This document shows, piece by piece, positions 6,524-13,074 of a stretch of DNA of 13,074 nucleotides; positions within the stretch are counted from its first letter, which is position 1, and each line of letters begins with the position of its first letter. Where the stretch lies: assembly GCA_040758525.1 (NCBI GenBank), contig JBFLVQ010000218.1, forward strand, positions 1 through 13,074, read 5' to 3'. The translations under genes and the position numbers were made by a program. This stretch comes from JBFLVQ01 sp040758525. Its GTDB lineage: Bacteria > Acidobacteriota > Blastocatellia > Chloracidobacteriales > JADJPF01. The notes beneath the pieces are model-generated. The model had not been told where the DNA came from. It did not search any database and saw only the letters and a list, made by a program, of their open reading frames with translations.

Positions 6524-6701
6524 GTACAGCTCGCTAATAAGGATGGCTGTGGATGAAGATGCGCTGTCATGAGTGAAGCAATCTCAACTTGAAGTAAAAG
6601 ATCCCTCATTGGATAATAAGAAAAACCGATATAATCTATTCTTAGGGAATATAGTTAGCGGTTGATAATCCATATCAGTAAATTCTCAAGTTGGGGTTTG
6701 A

Positions 6702-6731
6702 TTGAAAAAGGGTATTACAAAGCTTTATTAT
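6702..6731 (+). promoter_or_regulatory. Proximal promoter candidate for the dnaK-like gene
   Basis: TTGAAA (6702-6707) and TATTAT (6726-6731) are separated by 18 bases, placing a start near 6738 and a leader of about 37 bases. No strong Shine-Dalgarno precedes the ATG at 6775, so translation initiation may be weak or structure-dependent. Confidence 0.35.
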
Positions 6732-6774
6732 ATCAGGTTTTTTCCCGAAGCTTGGGCAGTGCATAAATGCCGTT

Positions 6775-8331
6775 ATGGGAAGAGTAATAGGAATTGATTT
6801 AGGAACCACTAATTGCTGTGTTGCCGTAATGGAGGGCGGCATGGCACAAATTATCCCCAATAAAGAAGGTGGCCGCACCACTCCATCGATTGTTGGCTTC
6901 ACCGAGAAAGGGGATCGACTCGTTGGTCATATCGCTAAACGTCAGGCGATAACCAATACACAGAATACTGTCTTTGCTGTTAAACGGTTAATTGGGCGCA
7001 AATTTAATTCACCGGAAGTACAGCGCGCGAAAGATTCCTGTCCCTACGAGATCACGGAAGCCCCCAATGGGGATGTGCGTATACGTATACAAGGGCGTGA
7101 TTACTCTCCTCCTGAGATCTCTGCAATCATCCTGCAACGGTTGAAATCGGCAGCAGAAGATTTCTTGGGCGACGAAGTTGAGGAAGCGATCATAACTGTG
7201 CCTGCCTACTTTGATGACTTTCAGCGTCAGGCCACTAAGGATGCTGGTAAGATTGCTGGTCTCAATGTACAACGTATCATTAATGAACCTACCGCCGCTG
7301 CGCTTGCTTATGGTTTAGGAAAAAAATCAAACGAGAAGATCGCGGTTTATGATTTAGGAGGAGGCACTTTCGATATCTCGATCTTGGAGATCAGTGACGG
7401 TGTCTTTGAAGTATTATCAACCTGCGGTGACTCTTTCTTAGGTGGAGAAGATTTTGATCAGCGTATCATCGACTGGCTTATTGATGAGTTTCGTGCTGAG
7501 ACCAATATTGATCTGCGCAGTGACCGTCTTGCCCTACAACGCCTCAAGGAAGCGGCTGAGCGTGCTAAATGCGATCTCTCTTTTACTACTGAAGTACCGA
7601 TCAATCTTCCTTTTATCTCTGCCGATGCATCGGGACCAAAACATCTAGCCAAGACACTTACCCGTGATAAGTTTGAGTCTTTAGTTGCTGACCTGGTTGA
7701 GCGGACTACGGATCCTTGTCAAAAGGCGCTTTGGGATGCACGTCTAAAAGCAAGTGATATTGACAAAGTATTGCTAGTAGGCGGGCAGACCCGCTCACCT
7801 ATTGTGCAACGGCATGTCGAGTTGGTCTTTGGTCGCAAGCCCTCTTGTGAAATTAATCCTGATGAAGTGGTAGCGATGGGCGCCTCTATTCAAGGTAGTG
7901 TACTTCTTGGTGAAATTAAGGATCTGGTCCTGCTTGATGTTATTCCACTCTCACTCGGTGTTGAGACCCATGGTGGCCGCTTTACTCGTCTTATCGAGCG
8001 CAATTCTACGATTCCGATCAAAAAGAGCATGATCTTCACAACCCTGGTCGATAATCAGTCCACAGTGGAGGTGCATGTATTACAGGGTGAAAATGATGTT
8101 GCCTCACAGAATCGTTCGCTAGGTCGCTTCGAATTGGTTGGTATTCCTGCGGCGCCGCGTGGTATTCCCCAAATTGAAGTCTCCTTCGAAGTCAATGCTG
8201 ACGGTATTGTACATGTATCTGCGAAAGATCGCTTAACTGGTAGAGAACAGCAGATTACCGTAACACCTAGTGGAGGTCTTTCACCTGACGAACTTGCCAA
8301 CCTAATGTCGGAAGCCCGTAGCTATAGTTAG
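6775..8331 (+). CDS. dnaK: DnaK/Hsp70-family chaperone lacking the C-terminal lid
   Basis: This 518-residue Hsp70 has a complete nucleotide-binding domain (1-383): phosphate-1 loop GIDLGTTN (6-13), Lys70 in AVKRLIGR, NEPTAAALAYG (170-180), phosphate-2 loop DLGGGTFDIS (193-202, Thr198) and adenosine motif LVGGQTRSP (334-342). The interdomain linker DLVLLDV (383-389) and a beta-sandwich substrate domain (about 392-500) follow. The protein stops at SYS after only the first residues of helix A, whereas usual DnaK has about 120 more residues forming the alpha-helical lid and tail. The 180 bases beyond the stop carry no lid-like coding in any frame, so a recent frameshift is unlikely. It should bind ATP and peptides but release them fast. 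No dnaJ or grpE is adjacent, which suggests a specialised paralogue rather than the main DnaK. Confidence 0.93.
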   Translation: MGRVIGIDLGTTNCCVAVMEGGMAQIIPNKEGGRTTPSIVGFTEKGDRLVGHIAKRQAITNTQNTVFAVKRLIGRKFNSPEVQRAKDSCPYEITEAPNGDVRIRIQGRDYSPPEISAIILQRLKSAAEDFLGDEVEEAIITVPAYFDDFQRQATKDAGKIAGLNVQRIINEPTAAALAYGLGKKSNEKIAVYDLGGGTFDISILEISDGVFEVLSTCGDSFLGGEDFDQRIIDWLIDEFRAETNIDLRSDRLALQRLKEAAERAKCDLSFTTEVPINLPFISADASGPKHLAKTLTRDKFESLVADLVERTTDPCQKALWDARLKASDIDKVLLVGGQTRSPIVQRHVELVFGRKPSCEINPDEVVAMGASIQGSVLLGEIKDLVLLDVIPLSLGVETHGGRFTRLIERNSTIPIKKSMIFTTLVDNQSTVEVHVLQGENDVASQNRSLGRFELVGIPAAPRGIPQIEVSFEVNADGIVHVSAKDRLTGREQQITVTPSGGLSPDELANLMSEARSYS

Positions 8332-8406
8332 TAAATTCTCCATCATCACAATCCATTCAAATTTTGCTCCGTAATTCATAACCATATAGTAAAGATCTCA
8401 GTGTGA

Positions 8407-8438
8407 TACTTTCCTGACAAAAATTTGTCAGAAAAGTA
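8407..8438. promoter_or_regulatory. 32-bp near-perfect palindrome, probable operator
   Basis: TACTTT-c-CTGACAAA-AA-TTTGTCAG-a-AAAGTA is symmetric over 14 of 15 positions on each side of a 2-base centre at 8422/8423. It lies 76 bases after the chaperone stop and 77 bases before the next start. CTGACA (8414-8419) could be a -35 with TACATA (8437-8442) as a poor -10 at 17 bases, which would put the palindrome over the promoter of the membrane protein gene. As RNA it could fold into a hairpin, but no U-run follows on either strand, so an operator is more likely than a terminator. Confidence 0.5.
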
Positions 8439-8514
8439 CATAGCTTAAAAAGTGAAATGGGGTAAAGTTCTTCTTGCGCCAAATCAGCAGTGTTGTAGAG
8501 AAGGAGAGAAGAGA

Positions 8515-9615
8515 ATGATAAATAAGACAAGAGAGGTTAAGCAGGCAATTAATGGTCTATCCACTCGCTTTATACCAGAACCAAATCCTGTTGAAGAGAT
8601 ACTTATTTTTGTAGATGATGAGAGGAAGAAGGAATTCTATACCAAACCGACCAGGGCCATTCGATTAAACCTCAATGAAGATTCTAGACTGATCAAAATA
8701 ATGTCGCATGCTAATGGTAGACTCTCTTTACTGGCAGCTCTGCTATTAAATTCAGAGGATGTTGAATTCTCCTGGTTAGAACGTCTGTTAGGATGGCGCA
8801 AAATATATTGTACAACTTTAGAGACCGGACAACAGGTTACCTTTACAGTAGGACTTTCAAAGTTCAATCTAAATAATAGAAACTTCATCATTGATGTCCG
8901 TTACCAAGAGAGTAGAATCTTACCAGATAAGAAGTTAAGTTTGTTGACAATATTAAACCAGCAAAAATTTCTGTTTTTCCGATTAGCAACCAATTCTGTT
9001 GTTGCCACAGTAATAATCTGCCTTGCACTGTTGCTATACTTTAATTCATCAGACAACCAACAAAAGTTGGACAATCAGGTGAAAAAAGTAGCTGAGCAAC
9101 CTAAACTACAATCTAATCCGGTAATACTAAAAGATAAAGAAGTAGATCAAGAACTGGTTACTTCTCTAAAAGTTGCCACAATCAATTCAAAACGTAAGCA
9201 AAAGCGTATGGATGCAAGAATGAACCATAGCACACAGATCGATACCAGAACATTGTCACCTTCTGAGGAGAGTGAAATAGAGCTTGCTAGCATAGAACAG
9301 ATCTATATTGATCCATTTGGCGATAGTTCACTACATGAAGAACTCCGTAAATTACTCAAAGAGGGATTTACCCAAGGCAGGATAGATGTTTTAGCAAGAA
9401 GAGATCTGGCCAGTGCAGTATTACAGGGCTCGCTGAAACAGAATGGTGACAAGTTGATTGCTGAGGTAGAACTTGTCAACCGAAGCGGTAAAGTACTCTT
9501 CAAGGAAAGATTCACTGGCGAGAAAGAGCTTACCAATTTAGCAGCAAAAATTACTTACAACCTATTAGAAAGAAAAGGGAAAGCACATAAGCAGAGTCTA
9601 ACAGACCAACAATAA
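8515..9615 (+). CDS. Single-pass membrane protein with extracytoplasmic domain
   Basis: I do not recognise the family. AAGGAG (8501-8506) is 8 bases before the ATG at 8515, so I prefer this start to the in-frame GTG at 8452; the product is 366 residues. Residues 1-155 form a mixed alpha/beta region with no signal peptide. Residues 156-176 are one hydrophobic helix (VVATVIICLALLLYF), followed by a Lys/Gln-rich, probably disordered linker (180-255). A C-terminal alpha/beta unit (258-352) contains IEQIYIDPFGDSSLHEELRKLL and ASAVLQGSL...LIAEVELVN. That order recalls LptE/CsgG-type periplasmic domains (strand, PF, helix, strand, helix, then a QGSL-type strand), but this is a shape resemblance only. 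The N-in topology is inferred. The gene is visibly more AT-rich than the genes to its left and converges with the CHAT gene 12 bases away. Confidence 0.8.
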   Translation: MINKTREVKQAINGLSTRFIPEPNPVEEILIFVDDERKKEFYTKPTRAIRLNLNEDSRLIKIMSHANGRLSLLAALLLNSEDVEFSWLERLLGWRKIYCTTLETGQQVTFTVGLSKFNLNNRNFIIDVRYQESRILPDKKLSLLTILNQQKFLFFRLATNSVVATVIICLALLLYFNSSDNQQKLDNQVKKVAEQPKLQSNPVILKDKEVDQELVTSLKVATINSKRKQKRMDARMNHSTQIDTRTLSPSEESEIELASIEQIYIDPFGDSSLHEELRKLLKEGFTQGRIDVLARRDLASAVLQGSLKQNGDKLIAEVELVNRSGKVLFKERFTGEKELTNLAAKITYNLLERKGKAHKQSLTDQQ

Positions 9616-9627
9616 GAGCAAAGAACT

Positions 9628-12600
9628 TTATCTGTACTCACCATTGATAACAAAAGCAGCCCAATAGTATGGATTGTTCCAGCGTGGTTGTCTCAGCATC
9701 TGAATCTGTGCAGCTCGCAGTGCTGCTGCTGCAGAGAGCTTCTTTGTGCCTAACATCTGTTTGTAAAAACGGACCATCATCTCTGTGGTAGCTGTTACTG
9801 GAATATTCCATAGTGTAACCATTACACGCGCTGCTCCAGCATAGACAAATCCACGTGTCAGTCCTGTCAACCCTAGATCTTTACTCTTATCTAACACTTG
9901 TTTAACAGCAAGAGGATTGTCACTCTCTTCTGGATCTAGTGCTAGTCCACTACGACAAGCACTCAGTACTACCAAGTCTGCAGGTAGATTGAGATTGAAT
10001 ATTGCTGCGGCACTAAGGAAGCCTTGTTGTTGTTTACCCTCTGCATTAAATAGTGAGAGTACTACTCCAGATAGTTCAGGATTGGGATTGAGAAAACCAT
10101 GTGTAGCATAATGGACAATCTTGTATTGGCCAATCTCTTGTTGAGTTGCCATTGTCAGATTAGCATTAAATCCTAACAGTAACTTGCTTGCTGATTTGGG
10201 TAGTAGTGAGATGATCTGTTTGGCCATCTGTTCTGTTTCTGGTATTGGCTCAAGGCCAGCGAGAATCTTCTCTAGCGAGTTAGTGGCAACATTATCAGGT
10301 TTTTTCTCTATGGTATGGATGGCTGCTTTAACCCTGTTATCTTGGATTGAGAAGACAGGATTGGCAAATATAGCAATCTCTTTAGTGGCGATAGCACGTC
10401 CAGCCAACTCCTCTCGCTGTAGTGCCAGACTGGATGCTGAGGGCAAGTTTATTATTTCATATTCAACTATCAATGGAGTAGAGATCTTCTGTCTATTACG
10501 CTGCTTGGCTAGCGAGCTTGGTGTGGGTAGAGCGGCAAAAGGTATATACTGAAGCAGACCTTCACTAACAATCAGTAGTCGTTTTTTATTGAGATGTTCG
10601 GCTACTGGTGCTAACACGATACGGCTTAGTTGAGCAGTAGCTTCAGCTATATCTGTTTCTAATCCCTTTAATCGTTGTAGAAATCTTTTATTGGTTTCAA
10701 AGCTCTTTCTTGGCCTGGAAGTAAAGAGTTGATAGACACGTAGTGCTGCTGCTTCTACATCTGCACGCTTAGGTAGTTTGTAACTAGTAATAGAGTTAGT
10801 AGTAACTGCCCATAGATAACTCTGCTCACTGCCTAAGGTATATTCTAGTAGCAGAGTGTCATTATCCAATACCTTCTGTTGGATCTCAGTAAGAGTGAGT
10901 GGTTGTGGACGCTTAAGCGCGGCATAGTGAGGATTATCTTTATAGATTAAGGCTTCGACTTTATGTACTTCATCATTGATTCTTTCTGTATCCCTTCTTA
11001 CTATGTCTTCCTGTTCTGCAGTGTGTTTGCTATTAAGTAAGCGAAATAGATATTCTGCCTTAGCATTAAGCTGCTGTTTGAGGTTACGTTCACGTTCAAG
11101 CAGATCTGGGTTAATACCTTGACGAATATCAACACGAGCTTCTGCTAATGCTTCTAGCAATGTGCGAGCGCGAGCGCGTTCGCTAGTTTGTAATGCTAGT
11201 GCATCATAGCCAGCCGCTGGTTGTTGTTGATGTAAGCGCATTAACAGGTCTATATAGAATTCATAATGATTCTGTACAGAAGCAAAGTAGGATGCACGCA
11301 GTTCCTTTACATCAAACTTAGTACGTAATGATTCAATAATGGTAAGTGCCTGTTCGGTTAAGGTAAGCGCTGACTTGAGTTCACCGCTATTGCGCTTTAA
11401 TCTAGCAATACCAAAGAGTGCTACTGATTCTGCTGTTTTATTGTTAATATCTCTTCCCAACAGCAACGCTTGATTAAAGTAATCAAGTGCTTTTTGACTT
11501 TCTCCTAATGTAGAATAGGTTCTACCAATATTATTGAGTGTATTTGCTTCCAATTCTCGATCACTCACAGCTCTTTCAAGTATCAAAGCTTTATTATAAT
11601 AGTTGAGAGCATGCTGATTCTCTTGTAGTGAGCTATAATAATTACCAATATTATTTAGGGTACGTGCTTGCAAATTTCGATCTCCGGTAGCTTCTTCTAA
11701 TACCAGTGCTTGGTTGAAACAGTCTAGTGCCTTTTGGCTCTCACCTAGAGACATATAGACTCTGCCAATATTGCTAAGAATCGTTGCTTCCAATCTTTGA
11801 TCACTCACTACTCTTGCAATTGCTAGTGCTTGATTATAATAGTCGAGTGCTCTTTGGCTTTCTATTAGTGCCTCATAAATATTGCCAATGTTATTGAGTG
11901 TATATGATTCTGATCTTCGCTCGCCGGCTGTGTGCAGAAGCGGTAGTGCTTGATTAAAATAATCAAGGGCTTTTTGTTCTTCTCCTAAACTCTTGTAAGT
12001 TACCCCAATACTGCTTAGTATATCCACTTCATACATTCGATTACCGAGTGCTCGTGAGATCGATAACGCTTGGTTATAGCAGTCAATCGCTTTTTGACTT
12101 TCTGCTATTGACCTATAAGTTCTCGCGAGGTTTGCAAGTACAAATGCTTCGTTATTGCGGTTGCCAAGCGCCTTTTCGATTGTCAATGCTTGATTAAGAT
12201 AGTCGAGCGCCTGGGACTTTTCTCCCAGTAGGTCATAGGCACAGCCAATACTGTTTAATATAATGGCTTCTAGTCCTTGGGAGTCTGTGGCTTGTGATAG
12301 CACCAGTGCTTTATTATAATAATCGAGTGCTTTTCTGTTATCTCCGAATGTAGAGTAGATTACGCCTATACTATTGAGTACATCTGCTTTCACTCTTTGA
12401 TCATTTATAACATCCAGTAATGGCAATATTTGGTTAAAGCAGTCCAATGCGGTTTGATTATTACCAAGCATGTGGTGAACAAGAGCAATGTTATACAGTA
12501 TCGTTACTTCCATATTGGCATTGTCTGCAGCTTTCGCATGCAACAACCCAGCCTGAAACTTTTCTATTGCTCTATGTAAGGATTCCGCCTTTCCCTGTGC

Positions 12601-13056
12601 GATATTCTCGCCAATCAGACTCTCGCCTTCTCTAAACAACTTCTTTGCAGCAATGTGATGTTGATCTTTTGTTGTGGCTGGGCGTAGTTGCGCAATATTA
12701 GCTAGATATTTACCTGAAGTTGCATTTTCTTCAAGCGATCGTACCTCTAGTCTGTAGATACCAGTTTTCTCTGATATTAATGAGAGTGATTCTGGTCCTT
12801 TTTTTCCATTAGGACTATCAACTTCATTGAGCTTATTGCCATCTGGATCATAGAGCGAGATAACTACATCTATACCTTGCTGCTCTACGACCACCTGCAA
12901 ATATTGTCCTACAGTAAGACTAATCTGATAAGAATGACGTTCTCCACCCTGCAATTCTCGTTCAATTGGTTTGTCTTGCTCTAGTCTATCAAGAGCATCC
13001 TTGTGTATGTTGGCTGTAACGGAAAAGGGCATGATTAGCAATAGTAGCAATAACAT
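9628..13056 (-). CDS. Exported PPC-TPR-CHAT protease-like protein
   Basis: A 1142-residue modular protein. Residues 1-15 are a hydrophobic export signal without a basic n-region. Residues 28-125 form a PPC-like beta-sandwich (HSYQISLTVGQYLQVVV, ISLYDPDGNKL, GIYRLEVRS). Eleven tetratricopeptide units follow in an exact 40-residue register (163, 203, 243 to 563; consensus ALDYYNQAL...LNNIGxxYxxLGESQK). A helical segment (600-760) with a long charged stretch (655-705) leads to a C-terminal CHAT domain (about 800-1140). The caspase-like dyad is present: His986 in HYATHG and Cys1034 in LSACRSG, where most relatives read LSACETG. It is predicted to cleave a protein captured or signalled through the TPRs. 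AAGAGAT lies just before the ATG, but the frame stays open to the right edge, so the true start could be upstream. The domain set is common in Blastocatellia and Cyanobacteria. Confidence 0.92.
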   Translation of the reverse strand: MLLLLLLIMPFSVTANIHKDALDRLEQDKPIERELQGGERHSYQISLTVGQYLQVVVEQQGIDVVISLYDPDGNKLNEVDSPNGKKGPESLSLISEKTGIYRLEVRSLEENATSGKYLANIAQLRPATTKDQHHIAAKKLFREGESLIGENIAQGKAESLHRAIEKFQAGLLHAKAADNANMEVTILYNIALVHHMLGNNQTALDCFNQILPLLDVINDQRVKADVLNSIGVIYSTFGDNRKALDYYNKALVLSQATDSQGLEAIILNSIGCAYDLLGEKSQALDYLNQALTIEKALGNRNNEAFVLANLARTYRSIAESQKAIDCYNQALSISRALGNRMYEVDILSSIGVTYKSLGEEQKALDYFNQALPLLHTAGERRSESYTLNNIGNIYEALIESQRALDYYNQALAIARVVSDQRLEATILSNIGRVYMSLGESQKALDCFNQALVLEEATGDRNLQARTLNNIGNYYSSLQENQHALNYYNKALILERAVSDRELEANTLNNIGRTYSTLGESQKALDYFNQALLLGRDINNKTAESVALFGIARLKRNSGELKSALTLTEQALTIIESLRTKFDVKELRASYFASVQNHYEFYIDLLMRLHQQQPAAGYDALALQTSERARARTLLEALAEARVDIRQGINPDLLERERNLKQQLNAKAEYLFRLLNSKHTAEQEDIVRRDTERINDEVHKVEALIYKDNPHYAALKRPQPLTLTEIQQKVLDNDTLLLEYTLGSEQSYLWAVTTNSITSYKLPKRADVEAAALRVYQLFTSRPRKSFETNKRFLQRLKGLETDIAEATAQLSRIVLAPVAEHLNKKRLLIVSEGLLQYIPFAALPTPSSLAKQRNRQKISTPLIVEYEIINLPSASSLALQREELAGRAIATKEIAIFANPVFSIQDNRVKAAIHTIEKKPDNVATNSLEKILAGLEPIPETEQMAKQIISLLPKSASKLLLGFNANLTMATQQEIGQYKIVHYATHGFLNPNPELSGVVLSLFNAEGKQQQGFLSAAAIFNLNLPADLVVLSACRSGLALDPEESDNPLAVKQVLDKSKDLGLTGLTRGFVYAGAARVMVTLWNIPVTATTEMMVRFYKQMLGTKKLSAAAALRAAQIQMLRQPRWNNPYYWAAFVINGEYR
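11251..12570 (-). repeat. Tandem 120-bp coding repeats (TPR array)
   Basis: Within the CHAT gene, eleven consecutive units of exactly 120 bases encode the TPR array, with the ALDYYNQAL-like codons recurring at fixed spacing and clear nucleotide similarity between units (for example around 11470-11510 and 11950-11990). The last unit is degenerate. Such an array can expand or contract by slippage or recombination, so copy number may vary between strains and short-read assembly may miscount it. Confidence 0.8.
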
Positions 13057-13074
13057 ATTTATCTCTTCTATATT

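Larger units (their letters stand above)
6265..6774. other. Divergent intergenic region between ketoacyl synthase and chaperone
   Basis: No convincing protein-coding gene is seen in these 510 bases; open frames are very short and lack ribosome sites. The left third holds the synthase promoter and iterons. The middle holds a hairpin-like element (6404-6453), and TGAGTTCTAAC (6418-6428) recurs with one change at 6486-6496. The right half is AT-rich and contains two promoter-like stretches on the plus strand and nested inverted repeats. No CIRCE element (TTAGCACTC-N9-GAGTGCTAA) is present, so HrcA control of the chaperone is not supported. Confidence 0.6.

Noticed and set aside
6524..6600. Tiny open frames starting near 6522 and 6569 upstream of the chaperone
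   Set aside because: They are under 20 codons, lack Shine-Dalgarno sequences and have no recognisable peptide features, so a leader peptide cannot be supported.
6265..6774. CIRCE (HrcA) operator for the dnaK-like gene
   Set aside because: I searched by eye for TTAGCACTC and GAGTGCTAA in either orientation and found neither half.
8452..8514. Upstream in-frame GTG start adding 21 residues to the membrane protein
   Set aside because: No ribosome site precedes it, whereas AAGGAG is 8 bases before the ATG at 8515. The extra residues include the stretch that encodes that Shine-Dalgarno.
9616..9627. Bidirectional terminator between the convergent genes
   Set aside because: The gap is only 12 bases, with no inverted repeat or U-tract; any terminator would have to lie inside the opposite gene.
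10184..10552. 122-codon plus-strand open frame antisense to the CHAT gene
   Set aside because: It has no ribosome site, the opposite strand encodes conserved CHAT sequence, and the composition is that of an antisense shadow.
9628..13056. Type III-E CRISPR (Craspase) system suggested by the TPR-CHAT architecture
   Set aside because: There is no CRISPR repeat array, gRAMP/Cas7-11, Cas1/Cas2 or RpoE-like partner in the window, and the protein appears to carry an export signal.

Overview
The window looks like chromosomal DNA from a Gram-negative bacterium of moderate GC (judged by eye in the mid-40s percent). The large exported TPR-CHAT protein, a Ser/Thr-kinase-like protein with an N-terminal four-cysteine knuckle, an eIF2B/ribose-1,5-bisphosphate-isomerase-like gene and an M20 dipeptidase would fit an Acidobacteriota (Blastocatellia-like) genome. 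Cyanobacteria share several of these families, so the assignment is tentative. I see no tRNA, rRNA, CRISPR array, insertion sequence or phage gene.

Layout. From 1 to 6264 everything reads on the minus strand. It starts with the N-terminal part of an exported protein cut by the left edge (357 to 1). Upstream of that lie an M20 metallopeptidase (1976-615), a CinA N-terminal-domain protein (2887-2081) and an eIF2B/R15P-isomerase-like protein (3807-2872); the last two overlap by 16 bases and should be translationally coupled. Beyond a 209-base gap full of interleaved inverted repeats come a kinase-fold protein (4922-4017) and a beta-ketoacyl synthase (6264-4963), 40 bases apart, which look like a two-gene operon. 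A 510-base divergent intergenic region (6265-6774) separates the synthase from a plus-strand DnaK-like chaperone (6775-8331) that has no C-terminal lid. After a large palindrome comes a plus-strand single-pass membrane protein (8515-9615). It converges tail to tail, 12 bases apart, with a 1142-residue minus-strand PPC-TPR-CHAT protein (13056-9628).

How the genes may work together. CinA-N and the eIF2B-like protein form one unit. The synthase and the kinase-fold protein form another, in which a regulatory pseudokinase or atypical kinase may be co-expressed with a condensing enzyme. The TPR-CHAT protein has an intact His/Cys protease dyad and appears to be exported. Its convergent neighbour has a membrane anchor and an extracytoplasmic domain, so the two could meet in the envelope; that is inference from position and topology only.

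The most unusual items are the lidless DnaK, the kinase with EFA in place of DFG, the Cys-to-Ser change in the eIF2B-like protein, the leader with a possible pseudoknot at 3836-3940, three 12-bp iterons over the synthase promoter, and a 32-bp near-perfect palindrome at 8407-8438.
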